Assembly: GCF_026248685.1 (NCBI RefSeq)
Contig: NZ_CP111037.1
Location: forward strand, 124,001 to 188,000
Length of the DNA: 64,000 nucleotides
Direction: 5' to 3'
Source: Haladaptatus caseinilyticus
GTDB lineage: Archaea > Halobacteriota > Halobacteria > Halobacteriales > Haladaptataceae
The first letter of the stretch is position 1. Each line of letters opens with the position of its first letter. The position numbers and the translations under genes were made by a program. The notes beneath the pieces are model-generated. The model was not told the DNA's origin, ran no database searches, and saw only the letters and a list, made by a program, of their open reading frames with translations. Shown piece by piece: positions 1 to 8,733 of this stretch.

Positions 1-765
1 CGAGAAGCCGAGGTTCGGAACAAAGAAGAGACGTCGGCCGATACGGTCCATCTCAAAGTGTTTCGGTACGATCCAGGCGTCCCGGAGAAGGAGAAACCGC
101 GATTCGATCACTTTCACGTTCCGTACACACGTGGACTAACGGTTTTGGACGCACTCCTCTACGCTCGTGACCACTTCGATTCGACGCTGACGGTGCGTCA
201 CTCCTGCCGGCAAGCAATCTGTGGGAGCGACGCCGTCTTCGTCAACGGCCGTCAGAAACTCGCCTGCAAGACACAGATCTCGGAGTTAGATGAACCGATA
301 CAGGTCGAACCGCTTCCGCATCAGGAGGTTATCAAGGATCTCGTCGTAGAGATGGAACACTTCTACGACCAGATGAACGCGGTCGAACCATTCTTTCAGA
401 CCGATTCGCTCCCCGACGAGGAACTGATAGAACAACGCCATTCACGGGAAAATCGCGAGGAGATAAAGATGGCGACGCGCTGTATCTGGTGTGGCGCGTG
501 CATGTCCTCATGCAACATCGCGGCGGGGGACAACCAGTACCTCGGTCCGGCGGCGATCAGCACCGCCTATCGGTTCATCATGGACGAACGCGAGGATGAG
601 GCGACGACCGAACATCGACTGAACATCATGGATCAAGAACACGGCGTCTATCGCTGCCAGACGCAGTTTTCCTGTACGGAAGTGTGTCCGAAGGACATTC
701 CGCTGACGGAACACATTCAGGAACTCAAGCGGGAGGCGGTGAAGCGAAACCTCAAATTTTGGTAG
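1..765 (+). CDS. sdhB: Succinate dehydrogenase / fumarate reductase iron-sulfur subunit (5' end outside window)
   Basis: Electron-transfer subunit of complex II, carrying electrons from the flavoprotein to quinone at the cytoplasmic membrane face. The frame is open from base 1, so the true start lies upstream; 254 residues are visible. The N-terminal ferredoxin domain has HSCRQAICGSD followed by LACKT; as in the E. coli protein, Asp stands in the third [2Fe-2S] ligand position. The C-terminal domain has CIWCGACMSSC and CQTQFSCTEVCPKD for the [4Fe-4S] and [3Fe-4S] clusters. Haloarchaeal operons usually run sdhC-D-B-A, but sdhA does not follow here; the next gene is an oxidase subunit. sdhA may lie upstream, outside the window. 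Confidence 0.95.
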   Translation, partial: REAEVRNKEETSADTVHLKVFRYDPGVPEKEKPRFDHFHVPYTRGLTVLDALLYARDHFDSTLTVRHSCRQAICGSDAVFVNGRQKLACKTQISELDEPIQVEPLPHQEVIKDLVVEMEHFYDQMNAVEPFFQTDSLPDEELIEQRHSRENREEIKMATRCIWCGACMSSCNIAAGDNQYLGPAAISTAYRFIMDEREDEATTEHRLNIMDQEHGVYRCQTQFSCTEVCPKDIPLTEHIQELKREAVKRNLKFW

Positions 766-998
766 TCGACCGGAGTCGGATTTTTATATGTGCTCGAAAT
801 AGGAGCGAACGTGAATCGCGTGCTGTTCTCCCGTTGACCGATTCACGACGGTCCGTTCGTCGGTATCGGTGACCGATCGTCGGATGTGGTTGTCGGATCG
901 GGTTTTCGCCGTTTCCAATCCATCAGTGTTCTCGAACCGTGTCGTCACAATCAATTCAGGTAATATATTGAACATAAGCCACTCCGAAACAATTGTCA

Positions 999-1005
999 TT
1001 TTACC
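999..1005 (+). promoter_or_regulatory. Putative TATA element of the oxidase gene
   Basis: A TTTTACC box lies about 40 bases before the ATG at 1042, which would put transcription start near 1027 and give a short leader. The rest of the 276-base gap (766-1041) shows another T-rich/TATA-like patch near 780-788 and an ACAATTGT-type palindrome near 990, but no gene. Inferred by eye. Confidence 0.35.
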
Positions 1006-1041
1006 GAAAGGAATTACCCTCTTCCAACCAACTACTGTACG

Positions 1042-2799
1042 ATGGCTGCGCTATCAACGGACTTGGCGCTCACCATCCTGATGGGTGGGTTCCTCCTGGC
1101 CGTTCTGTTCTTCGTCCTTCGGGTCGAAGATTGGCGGTCGTACACACCCGCAGGTGGGGGGATGGGACAAGTCGAAGAGCGACGGGTCGAGTACGCCGAA
1201 AAACCGGGCGGAATCCTTCGATGGCTGACGACGGTTGACCACAAGGATATCGGTATGCTGTATGGTGTCTATGCACTTATCGCCCTCGTTTGGGGCGGTA
1301 TCGGCGTGACTCTCATGCGCATCGAACTGGTCGCACCCGATATAGACCTCATGCAAGCCGGGTTTTACAACTCCCTGCTTACCACGCACGGGATCACGAT
1401 GCTGTTCCTATTCGCGACGCCGATGATTGCGGCGTTCGGGAACTACTTCATCCCGCTCCTCATCGGGGCGGACGACATGGCGTTCCCGCGTATCAACGCC
1501 ATCGCGTTCTGGCTTCTACCACCCGCTGCAATCCTCATCTGGATCGGCTTTCCGCTGGCGGCACTGGGAACTGGCATCGAACCCTCTCAAACGAGTTGGA
1601 CGATGTACACGCCGCTTTCGGCGCAGCAACCGAGTCCGGCGACCGATCTGATGCTGCTCGGTTTGCATCTTTCCGGTATCAGCGCGACGATGGGAGCGAT
1701 AAACTTCATCGCGACCATCTTCACCGAGCGGAACATCGACTGGCCCGAACTCGACCTGTTCTCGTGGACAATGCTCACGCAATCGGGGCTCATCCTGTTT
1801 GCGTTCCCGCTTTTGGGGAGCGCGCTCATCATGCTCCTGCTCGACCGCAATTTCGGGACCACGTTCTTCGGAGTGGAGGGTGGTGGCGGGCCCATCCTCT
1901 GGCAACACCTGTTCTGGTTCTTCGGCCACCCCGAAGTGTACATCATCGTCCTTCCACCGATGGGTCTGGTTAGCCTCATCCTCCCCCGATTTTCCGGACG
2001 TAAGCTGTTCGGGTACAAGTTCGTCGTCTATTCGACGCTTGCCATCGGCGTCCTCTCCTTCGGCGTCTGGGCGCACCACATGTTCTCTACCGGTATCGAC
2101 CCGCGAATTCGCGTCAGTTTCATGGCGGTATCGATGGCGATTGCGATACCGAGCGCGGTGAAGGTGTTCAACTGGATTACGACGATGTGGAACGGCAACC
2201 TTCGGATGACTGCGCCGATGTTGTTCAGCATTGGCTTCGTCCAAAACTTCATCATCGGCGGCGTCACCGGTGTGTTCCTCGCGGCCATCCCGGTCGACCT
2301 CGTCCTCCACGACACCTACTACGTCGTCGGCCACTTCCACTTCATCGTGATGGGTGCCATCGCCGTTGCACTGTTCGCGGGTGTCTACTACTGGTTCCCC
2401 ATCTACACCGGGAAGATGTACCAGAAGAAACTCGCACATTGGCATTTCTGGCTCACGATGATCGGGTCGAACGTCACATTCTTCGCCATGATATTCCTCG
2501 GCTACGGCGGCATGCCACGACGGTATGCGACGTATCTCCCACAGTTCACCACGTGGCACCAGGTCGCAACCCTTGGGGCCTTAATCCTCGCAATCGGGCA
2601 ACTTATCTTCATCTGGAACATCGCCCAATCGTGGCTCGAAGGTCCGGTCGTCGAGTCCGGTGACCCGTGGAATCTCGAAGCCGACGGGATGCAGTCGCCC
2701 GAATGGACGTGGTTCGAAAAGAAGCGCGAGACCGCACTCACGGACGGCAGTGGTCCTGAAGATGGTGGGAACGCACGCCCCGAGCGAGGTGACGACTGA
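1042..2799 (+). CDS. coxA: Haem-copper terminal oxidase subunit I, A-type
   Basis: Catalytic subunit that reduces O2 to water and pumps protons across the membrane. The 585 residues include an extra N-terminal helix (about 5-28) before the conserved core. Visible ligands: low-spin haem His116 (TTHG) and His433; CuB His296, His345 and His346; high-spin haem His431 (GHFHF). The HPEVY motif (296-300) supplies the cross-linked Tyr300 and Glu298 that define A-type oxidases. D-channel equivalents GNYF (133-136), ADD near 143-145 and RIN (150-152) are present. No subunit II or III gene is adjacent; the only partner is the small membrane protein that overlaps its stop codon. Subunit II must be elsewhere if the enzyme is conventional. 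Confidence 0.93.
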   Translation: MAALSTDLALTILMGGFLLAVLFFVLRVEDWRSYTPAGGGMGQVEERRVEYAEKPGGILRWLTTVDHKDIGMLYGVYALIALVWGGIGVTLMRIELVAPDIDLMQAGFYNSLLTTHGITMLFLFATPMIAAFGNYFIPLLIGADDMAFPRINAIAFWLLPPAAILIWIGFPLAALGTGIEPSQTSWTMYTPLSAQQPSPATDLMLLGLHLSGISATMGAINFIATIFTERNIDWPELDLFSWTMLTQSGLILFAFPLLGSALIMLLLDRNFGTTFFGVEGGGGPILWQHLFWFFGHPEVYIIVLPPMGLVSLILPRFSGRKLFGYKFVVYSTLAIGVLSFGVWAHHMFSTGIDPRIRVSFMAVSMAIAIPSAVKVFNWITTMWNGNLRMTAPMLFSIGFVQNFIIGGVTGVFLAAIPVDLVLHDTYYVVGHFHFIVMGAIAVALFAGVYYWFPIYTGKMYQKKLAHWHFWLTMIGSNVTFFAMIFLGYGGMPRRYATYLPQFTTWHQVATLGALILAIGQLIFIWNIAQSWLEGPVVESGDPWNLEADGMQSPEWTWFEKKRETALTDGSGPEDGGNARPERGDD

Positions 2800-3023
2800 T
2801 GGCGGAAGCGGATTCCGACCCCGTCTTCGATCGCGAAACATTGCTCGACATCACGGTGAACATCGTCCCAATGTTCATCCTTGCGTTCTTCCTTTTCCTC
2901 TTTTTGTTCTTCTCCCCATGGCCTGACGATACGTTCATGGGCATCCTCGGTCTCGGACTCACGGTAATCCCGCTCGTCCTCCTCGGCTTGCTGACGTGGA
3001 TTGCGGCCCACTACGTCAGGTGA
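2799..3023 (+). CDS. Small two-helix membrane protein coupled to oxidase subunit I
   Basis: A 74-residue protein with two hydrophobic segments (about 22-43 and 47-69) and an acidic N-terminus. Its ATG shares one base with the TGA of the oxidase gene, so it is probably translationally coupled and may be an accessory or assembly subunit. It recalls small haloarchaeal proteins found beside oxidase subunit I (DUF6684-like, from memory). No catalytic motif is visible. The subunit role is inferred from position only. Confidence 0.72.
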   Translation: MAEADSDPVFDRETLLDITVNIVPMFILAFFLFLFLFFSPWPDDTFMGILGLGLTVIPLVLLGLLTWIAAHYVR

Positions 3024-3038
3024 GCCGGTTATCGAACG

Positions 3039-4232
3039 CTATCCCGCGAGCGCGGTGGCACCAGCCAACAGTACCGACCCTGCCATCACGACCGCGAGAA
3101 GCCCGAACGCGACGGCGAATCCGACGGTATCGGCGACGATGCCGACGATTGCTGGCGCGATAGCACCGACGCCCATCAACAGGGTTCGAACGAGTCCGAG
3201 GCCGCCGCCGGCCACGTTTCCTGGTATCGTCGCCGCGAGGTAAGCACCGCGAATCGGCCGGAAGCCGTGACTGCCGAGACCGAATGCGATGACGATGGCT
3301 ACGAGAACGAATACCGATGCCTGCCCGACGACGAACAGCATCCCGAGCGCCCCCGCCGCGATAGCGAGGACTGCGATGGCAAGCGGTAACTGGCCGATTC
3401 GGTCGGAGAGGTCACCAGTAACGATTTGGACGAAGCTGACGGCGAATAGCGCGCTATAGACGAGGGACGCCGTCGAATCGGTGAGTCCCTGTTCGGTAAG
3501 ATAGAGCGGTAGAAATGCGACGACGCCGTTGTATGCAAACCCGAAGCAAAGCGTCACGCCGACGAACAGTGTAAATCGACGACTTCGAAATAAGGTGAGA
3601 TACTGTCCCAGTGCGAGTGAACTTTCCGACCCGTCGTCCCCGGCACTCGGCGATCGACGCGGTACGTACGCGAAAACGCCGCTGGCGAGCGCGAGACCGA
3701 CGGCTGACCCGGAGAGAAAGAGCAGATGCCAGCTCCCGCCGTCGGTTGCGAGGACGACTGCGGCCGGTGCCGCGACGCCGCCAAAGGCACCGAGTGTGTC
3801 GAACAGGCCGAGCGCCCGTCCCGTTCGGCTCGGATATACGCGGGAAAGCAGCCTGATAGAGACGGTCTTGTGGACGCCGGTGCCGAGTCCGATGAGGAGC
3901 ATCCCACCCAGTAGCACGGCGAGCGATGCGGGGATTCCGAGCACCAATGCACCGCTGGCGGCGACGACGGCACCGACTGTGATAACCTGCACGGCACCGA
4001 ATCGATCGGCGAGAACGCCGCTGGGAAACTGCATGAACGAATAGCCGATCATCATCGCGGTGAACGCCGCCCCGAGGAATGCGTTCGAAACGCCGAACTC
4101 AGCTTGATACACGGGAAATAACGCCGGGAGCGAATAGCGCAGAAATTTGGCGAGAAACCAGAGTCCAGCCGTCAGCAACAGCGTGTCGTAGTCGTCGATG
4201 CTCGAAAATCGACCCGACACTCCACGCATCAT
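3039..4232 (-). CDS. MFS transporter
   Basis: A 397-residue major facilitator superfamily permease with about twelve hydrophobic segments. The loop 2-3 signature is recognisable (PSGVLADRFG near residue 70), and a second half-repeat signature (TGDLSDRIGQ) follows the midpoint, as expected for two six-helix halves. The substrate cannot be read from sequence; the general look is of a proton-coupled small-molecule or drug exporter. It is convergent with the oxidase operon, 15 bases from the small membrane protein. The start at 4232 leaves a cytoplasmic N-terminus of about 15 residues. Confidence 0.85.
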   Translation of the reverse strand: MMRGVSGRFSSIDDYDTLLLTAGLWFLAKFLRYSLPALFPVYQAEFGVSNAFLGAAFTAMMIGYSFMQFPSGVLADRFGAVQVITVGAVVAASGALVLGIPASLAVLLGGMLLIGLGTGVHKTVSIRLLSRVYPSRTGRALGLFDTLGAFGGVAAPAAVVLATDGGSWHLLFLSGSAVGLALASGVFAYVPRRSPSAGDDGSESSLALGQYLTLFRSRRFTLFVGVTLCFGFAYNGVVAFLPLYLTEQGLTDSTASLVYSALFAVSFVQIVTGDLSDRIGQLPLAIAVLAIAAGALGMLFVVGQASVFVLVAIVIAFGLGSHGFRPIRGAYLAATIPGNVAGGGLGLVRTLLMGVGAIAPAIVGIVADTVGFAVAFGLLAVVMAGSVLLAGATALAG

Positions 4233-4447
4233 TCAAACGATGGTCTCCCCTGAACGGACAAAAAGCGGACGGAACCGGCGATACGGACAGGGTACGCTAT
4301 CAATATTCGAATGGGTTCAGAAAAGACGACGGCGAACGTCTCTCGTATCTACTCCTTGTCGCGAGAAATACTTAAATGACTGCTGTTATCGACGAAGCGC
4401 GGCGGCCGACAACCGGTTCGTCCACGCTTCGTATCCTCTGGTTCCAC

Positions 4448-5467
4448 TTAGTCGAGGTCGATCGAGACGCGCTCGCCGGTTCGGGCGGATTCGTAGGCTG
4501 CTTCGGTGAGTGCGGTCACGGCGAACGCATCGCGAGCGGTCGCGGGCGGCTCCTCGCCGGTCTCGATACAGTCGATGAACGCCCCGGCCTTGCTATCGTG
4601 GCGTTTGTTGTCCATGTACGGCACGACGGTCGTGCTGTCCTCCTCGATTTCCGTCAACTGGCGCGGTTCCCACTGCCGTCCTTCGAGGTAGAGCGCGCCC
4701 TCCTCGTCCCAGATGTGGATGTGCTCGCGGACACAGGGTGCGTCGCTATACACGGCGATGCTGGCGGAGGATCCCCCTTCGAATTCGACCGTGAGTTGTG
4801 CTCGTTCGTCCACCCGGTCTTCCTCGTCGGCGAACTTCATGGTCGCCTGTACCGACGTCGGTGTCAATCCGGTCGTCCAGAGGACGGCGTCGATGAGGTG
4901 GCTTCCGGTATCGTAGAGGTTTCCTCCGCCGGAGAGGTCGGGGTCGGTTCGCCAGGTGTCCTTGAACCGTGAAATCCAATTTTGTGTGATTTCGGCGCTG
5001 ATGAACTGCGGCGTCAGGTCCGTTCCGTCCCATCGTTCGCGCGCTCGGACGAAGGCCTGATTCAAATGCCGCTGGTAGCCGACCATTAGCACCTGATCGC
5101 CCTCGCTTCGTTCCGCGAGTTCGCGGGCCTTGTCGCGGTCGGTCGTGAGTGGTTTGTCACAGAGAACGTGGAGGCCGTCGTCCAGTGCCGCCATCGTCTG
5201 CTCGTAGTGGAATGCGTGCGGCGTTCCGATGAGAACGGCATCCAACTCCTCGGCGTCGAGCATCTCGACGTAATCCTCGTACCGGGAGCCTTGTCCGACG
5301 TAGAGGGTATCTCCGGCCTCGTCTCGGGCCGGTTCGCTCACGTCCGCGATCGCGACGACTGTCGAACGGGGGTCTTCCTCGAACTCTTGGCCGACGGTCG
5401 TTCCGATGAAACCGCCGCCGATGACGCCGACTCGAAGCTTTTCTGGGGATGGGGTTGTTCCTGACAT
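4448..5467 (-). CDS. Gfo/Idh/MocA-family NAD(P)-dependent oxidoreductase
   Basis: A 339-residue two-domain dehydrogenase. The N-terminal Rossmann fold shows GVIGGGFIG (residues 13-21); the family EKP motif appears as CDKPL near residue 100, retaining the key Lys. The C-terminal domain has the family helix GGGNLYDTGSHLIDAVLW with the conserved Asp and His. Members oxidise or reduce sugars, inositols or related polyols; the substrate cannot be assigned. The 63-base gap to the next upstream gene allows but does not prove co-transcription. Codon use matches the neighbouring genes. Confidence 0.9.
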   Translation of the reverse strand: MSGTTPSPEKLRVGVIGGGFIGTTVGQEFEEDPRSTVVAIADVSEPARDEAGDTLYVGQGSRYEDYVEMLDAEELDAVLIGTPHAFHYEQTMAALDDGLHVLCDKPLTTDRDKARELAERSEGDQVLMVGYQRHLNQAFVRARERWDGTDLTPQFISAEITQNWISRFKDTWRTDPDLSGGGNLYDTGSHLIDAVLWTTGLTPTSVQATMKFADEEDRVDERAQLTVEFEGGSSASIAVYSDAPCVREHIHIWDEEGALYLEGRQWEPRQLTEIEEDSTTVVPYMDNKRHDSKAGAFIDCIETGEEPPATARDAFAVTALTEAAYESARTGERVSIDLD

Positions 5468-5530
5468 GAATTACTCCAGTATCGAATTAATTCGCACGCT
5501 CGTTCGGTTGGTAAGGTCGGGTCATATATC

Positions 5531-6784
5531 TCATGGCCCGTCCGACGATTCGTACGAGAGTGAAACGACTCGTCCGTCGCCGTAGATGACGTAGATTTCC
5601 TCGGCACCGTCACCATCCAAATCGGCGAGCGTCGGGTGTGTATAAATCGGTACCGAGCGTTCGTAGGTCGAAAGCATGGTTCCGGAATCCGGCGCGACGA
5701 CCGCCACTTTTCCGTCGTTCGTGGCGGCCACGAGTTCCGCATCGTCGTCGCCGTCCACGTCGCCAACGATGGGTGGTGGGGTCATCTGTGTCCCTGTCGT
5801 CAGCGACGTTTTCCACTCGACGCTCCCGTCGGTCGCGTCGAGCGCGAACAGCGTCCCTTCCTTCGAGACGGCGTACACCTCGGGGCTGCCATCTCCATCT
5901 CCGTCGGTGATGTCGTGGACTGCCGCGAGGTCGCCGACCGACCGACGCCACTCGATGCGTCCGTCGCTGCCATCGAGAACGACGATTTCGCCGTCGGCGG
6001 TCGCGACTGATATCTCCATTGCGCGGTCGTCGTCCGACTGCCCAGATCCCATCCAGAGCACCGATCCATCGATATCACCGTTCTGCCATACCGTGGTGTT
6101 GTTACCGTCGATGAGGACGACTCGTCCGCCGTCCGAGGGTGCGAAACCGACCACGAGTTCGGAGTCCCCATCAGCGTCAAAATCGCCAGCAGAGGGTTGT
6201 GCCCACGTCATGCCATTCAGGTCGCGCGTCCAGATGGCGGTTCCGTTCGCCCGCACCAGCGAGAGCTTCCCCTTCACGTCTACGACGGCCGTCTCGCGAC
6301 CGGAATCGGATGCGAGGTTGCTGACGACCGGTTGCGTGTAGCCGTAGTCGGCCAGTTCGTGGCGCATCACTTCTTCCCCCGTGAGTGCGTCGTAAGCCGT
6401 AACTCGCTCCTCCGTGCTGGAGGCGAGCACTTCTTTCGTGCCGTCGCCGTCGAAATCCGCGACGGTCGGGTCGGCTACGGCGTGAATCGTACAGTTCGCG
6501 GGTGGTACTTGATGTTTCCACACCGTGCTTCCGTCGTCCCCATCGAGCGCGAACAGTCCACAACCGGTTCCGTTTCCTTGGTCGCTGATCGGCGCGAACA
6601 CGAACGATTGGCCCTGCACCGTGGCTGCTGCCGGAGCATGGTGGTTCCCCTTCATGTCCCGTCCGGTATCACTGACCCATCGTTCCGAGAGGGTTCCGCC
6701 GTCGTTACCCGCGAACGCGACGACTCCGACGCCAGCGAGGACCGCCACGACGACGAGGAGGACTGCACCGGTTGCAAAGCGCAT
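5531..6784 (-). CDS. Membrane-anchored FG-GAP / PQQ-like beta-propeller protein
   Basis: A 417-residue protein with an N-terminal hydrophobic helix (about 5-26) acting as a signal anchor, followed by repeated blades. FG-GAP/VCBS-type calcium loops recur (DFDGDGTKE, DFDADGDSE, DGDGDGSPE, DVDGDDDAE, DLDGDGAEE), alternating with PQQ-like blade edges such as DGSTVWKH and DGSVEWKT. The repeat count fits a seven- or eight-bladed propeller displayed outside the cell. No enzymatic residues are apparent, so binding or scaffolding is more likely than catalysis. A TATA-like GGTTTACG lies on the minus strand about 65 bases upstream. Confidence 0.85.
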   Translation of the reverse strand: MRFATGAVLLVVVAVLAGVGVVAFAGNDGGTLSERWVSDTGRDMKGNHHAPAAATVQGQSFVFAPISDQGNGTGCGLFALDGDDGSTVWKHQVPPANCTIHAVADPTVADFDGDGTKEVLASSTEERVTAYDALTGEEVMRHELADYGYTQPVVSNLASDSGRETAVVDVKGKLSLVRANGTAIWTRDLNGMTWAQPSAGDFDADGDSELVVGFAPSDGGRVVLIDGNNTTVWQNGDIDGSVLWMGSGQSDDDRAMEISVATADGEIVVLDGSDGRIEWRRSVGDLAAVHDITDGDGDGSPEVYAVSKEGTLFALDATDGSVEWKTSLTTGTQMTPPPIVGDVDGDDDAELVAATNDGKVAVVAPDSGTMLSTYERSVPIYTHPTLADLDGDGAEEIYVIYGDGRVVSLSYESSDGP

Positions 6785-6892
6785 TGGTTACGATTAGCGG
6801 TCGTCGGGCAAAAGCGCTCTCCATCGACGCTCGGATTCGAGACGTAAACCACGCTCGCTTCCGAGGGCACGCCATCCGACGCTCGACTGGAT

Positions 6893-8521
6893 TTACACCG
6901 GTATGGGTTCCGTGGTTCCGGACCGCGGCGGATGCCATCCGTCCGTCAATCGAAAGATGGCGACCTCCTCGTTTTCGAACGCGAGTTGATACTGCGGCGA
7001 GCGCATCATCGTCGGTATCATCCGATCCGGTTGGTGTCGTTGCATTCCGCGAATCGTGTACACACCCTTCGGGATGTAAACGTAGTCCGGATGAACGCCG
7101 AACTGCATCAACCGTACCGTGAGACAGTTGGAACTATGACAACGAGAGAGCCGACGGAACTGTCGCAGTTGCTCACGATACTGCTGGTGGCCCTTCCACT
7201 CAACGCCCCACGGCCCCACCAACATCGTTCGATCGGTTTGCTGTGGAAACCACTCCGCGGCGTCGCCGAGGACGACGAACTCCGCCGAGGTGTCAGTGTT
7301 CGATTCCGCCCACGCCATCGCTTTTACATCACCCTCGTTTACGAACTGCGGAAGCGACGGACTTCCGGCATGCGCATTCAAACCTCCGGTGGCGTACAGT
7401 GCACCGCCGCTTAAACTGACTGTCACCAGAACTACGACGGAAAACGTCACGATCTCTTCCCGGCCGAACATGATAAACGACGTTCGATGGAGCCATGGAA
7501 CGAGGCCACTGAAGACGAATCGGGCGCTCACGAGTGCCGCGATGAGAAACACGAACCGTGCTTCTTCGATGGTTGCGACGGTGACGAACAGCCACGTCGG
7601 GAGGAGATACTCTCGCTTTAGAATGAGCCAAAAACACCCGACGATGGCGGCAATGTGCCACATCGATACGAGCGGTGATTCACTGATCTGTTGTTCGACG
7701 AACCGTTCCAGCATGGGAATCGCGTTGCCGATACCACCGTGGGTACCCGCTGCTGCGGAAAACACCATCGTCCCGTGTGCTGCGAGCACTGACCCCCACC
7801 AGGGTGTGGTCAGAAGGATACCACCGACCCCGACGAAAAATCCCCGGAGAAGCCCCTCGACCGACCTATCGAATTGGAGGTAGAGAAGGAGATAGCTCAG
7901 TACGAAGAAGATGGTGTACATCGGATGTGTCAAAATCGTCAACGTGAATGCGATGAGTGCTGGAATCATCCATCGCGCGTCGTCGTCCCGAAACAGGTGG
8001 AGACCCGCGTAGATCCCGATGAGCGAGAACAACAGTGCTGGAGCACGAACGATTCCACCGGCGGAGATATGCCACTGAAGGATTGGCGGACTGACGGCGA
8101 CGATCAGCGTCGCGAGTGACGCCTGTGGACGCGACCCGAACAAATCCCGCGCGAAGAAGTAGAGCGGGATGAGATACGCGATACTGACCAATCCGGGGAG
8201 GTACTGCGCAATCGTGAACGGGTCCAACCCGGTCAGGTCGAGTAGCGCTGCGGTAACGTAAAACATGAGCGGAGGGTATGCGAAGGGTACTCCTTCGGCA
8301 GTGTATCCCGGAATCGTCTTCGGAAGTGCGTACCCGTTCTCGCTGATGTGTTCCGCGATGTGGAAGTACAGACCTGCGCCGAACGACGGATACGAGTGCG
8401 AACTCACGTAAAAATAGAAAATACACGTTCCAGCAAGCAGTGCCGGAACCAGCCATGGCAGTTCGTACTCCAATCCGCGCGATTCCTGCGTCGTTTTCGA
8501 ATCAGTCTGATGGCTAGCCAT
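6893..8521 (-). CDS. Polytopic membrane protein, GT-C / family 39-like glycosyltransferase
   Basis: A 542-residue protein with roughly ten to twelve hydrophobic segments and a soluble C-terminal part of about 130 residues. An acidic/His-containing first loop (GAGLYFHIAEHISENGYALP), then a conserved proline-rich region, resembles GT-C enzymes that take sugar from a polyprenyl-phosphate donor outside the membrane. The exact acceptor is unknown. Inference rests on topology and overall resemblance, not on a diagnostic DxD motif. It lies downstream of a separate ABC permease with 212 bases between, so it probably has its own promoter. Confidence 0.7.
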   Translation of the reverse strand: MASHQTDSKTTQESRGLEYELPWLVPALLAGTCIFYFYVSSHSYPSFGAGLYFHIAEHISENGYALPKTIPGYTAEGVPFAYPPLMFYVTAALLDLTGLDPFTIAQYLPGLVSIAYLIPLYFFARDLFGSRPQASLATLIVAVSPPILQWHISAGGIVRAPALLFSLIGIYAGLHLFRDDDARWMIPALIAFTLTILTHPMYTIFFVLSYLLLYLQFDRSVEGLLRGFFVGVGGILLTTPWWGSVLAAHGTMVFSAAAGTHGGIGNAIPMLERFVEQQISESPLVSMWHIAAIVGCFWLILKREYLLPTWLFVTVATIEEARFVFLIAALVSARFVFSGLVPWLHRTSFIMFGREEIVTFSVVVLVTVSLSGGALYATGGLNAHAGSPSLPQFVNEGDVKAMAWAESNTDTSAEFVVLGDAAEWFPQQTDRTMLVGPWGVEWKGHQQYREQLRQFRRLSRCHSSNCLTVRLMQFGVHPDYVYIPKGVYTIRGMQRHQPDRMIPTMMRSPQYQLAFENEEVAIFRLTDGWHPPRSGTTEPIPV

Positions 8522-8611
8522 GGGTGAACCCCGAGCGACCGCTCAACGGCGTGTAGCGGCGATGTTCTCGTTGATGGAAAACTATCGCAGGATTCACTCT
8601 TTGTTATCCAG

Positions 8612-8634
8612 TGGCTATCTTGCCGATAGCCACG
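8612..8634. repeat. Perfect 9-bp inverted repeat (hairpin or operator)
   Basis: GTGGCTATC and GATAGCCAC are perfectly complementary and separated by five bases (TTGCC). The element lies in the 212-base space between the end of the MacB-type permease gene and the start of the GT-C-like gene, both on the minus strand. It could terminate the upstream transcript, form a leader hairpin about 90 bases before the next start, or bind a dimeric regulator. Confidence 0.7.
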
Positions 8635-8733
8635 AATACTTACTGACGAGTGATGGTAGGCGAGCGTTCATATCCCAGTAACGACGGCTTGTGTATGGAG
8701 CTTCGGAGCCATCGATCGTCAAAAAAGTGACCG

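Noticed and set aside
1516-2559. A 347-codon open frame on the minus strand
   Set aside because: It is antisense to the conserved oxidase subunit I gene and is His/Arg/Asp-rich low-complexity sequence with no domain, typical of shadow frames in high-GC DNA.
4369-4376. A plus-strand TATA-like CTTAAAT before an ATG at 4376
   Set aside because: The frame that follows is antisense to the Gfo/Idh/MocA oxidoreductase gene and has no domain.
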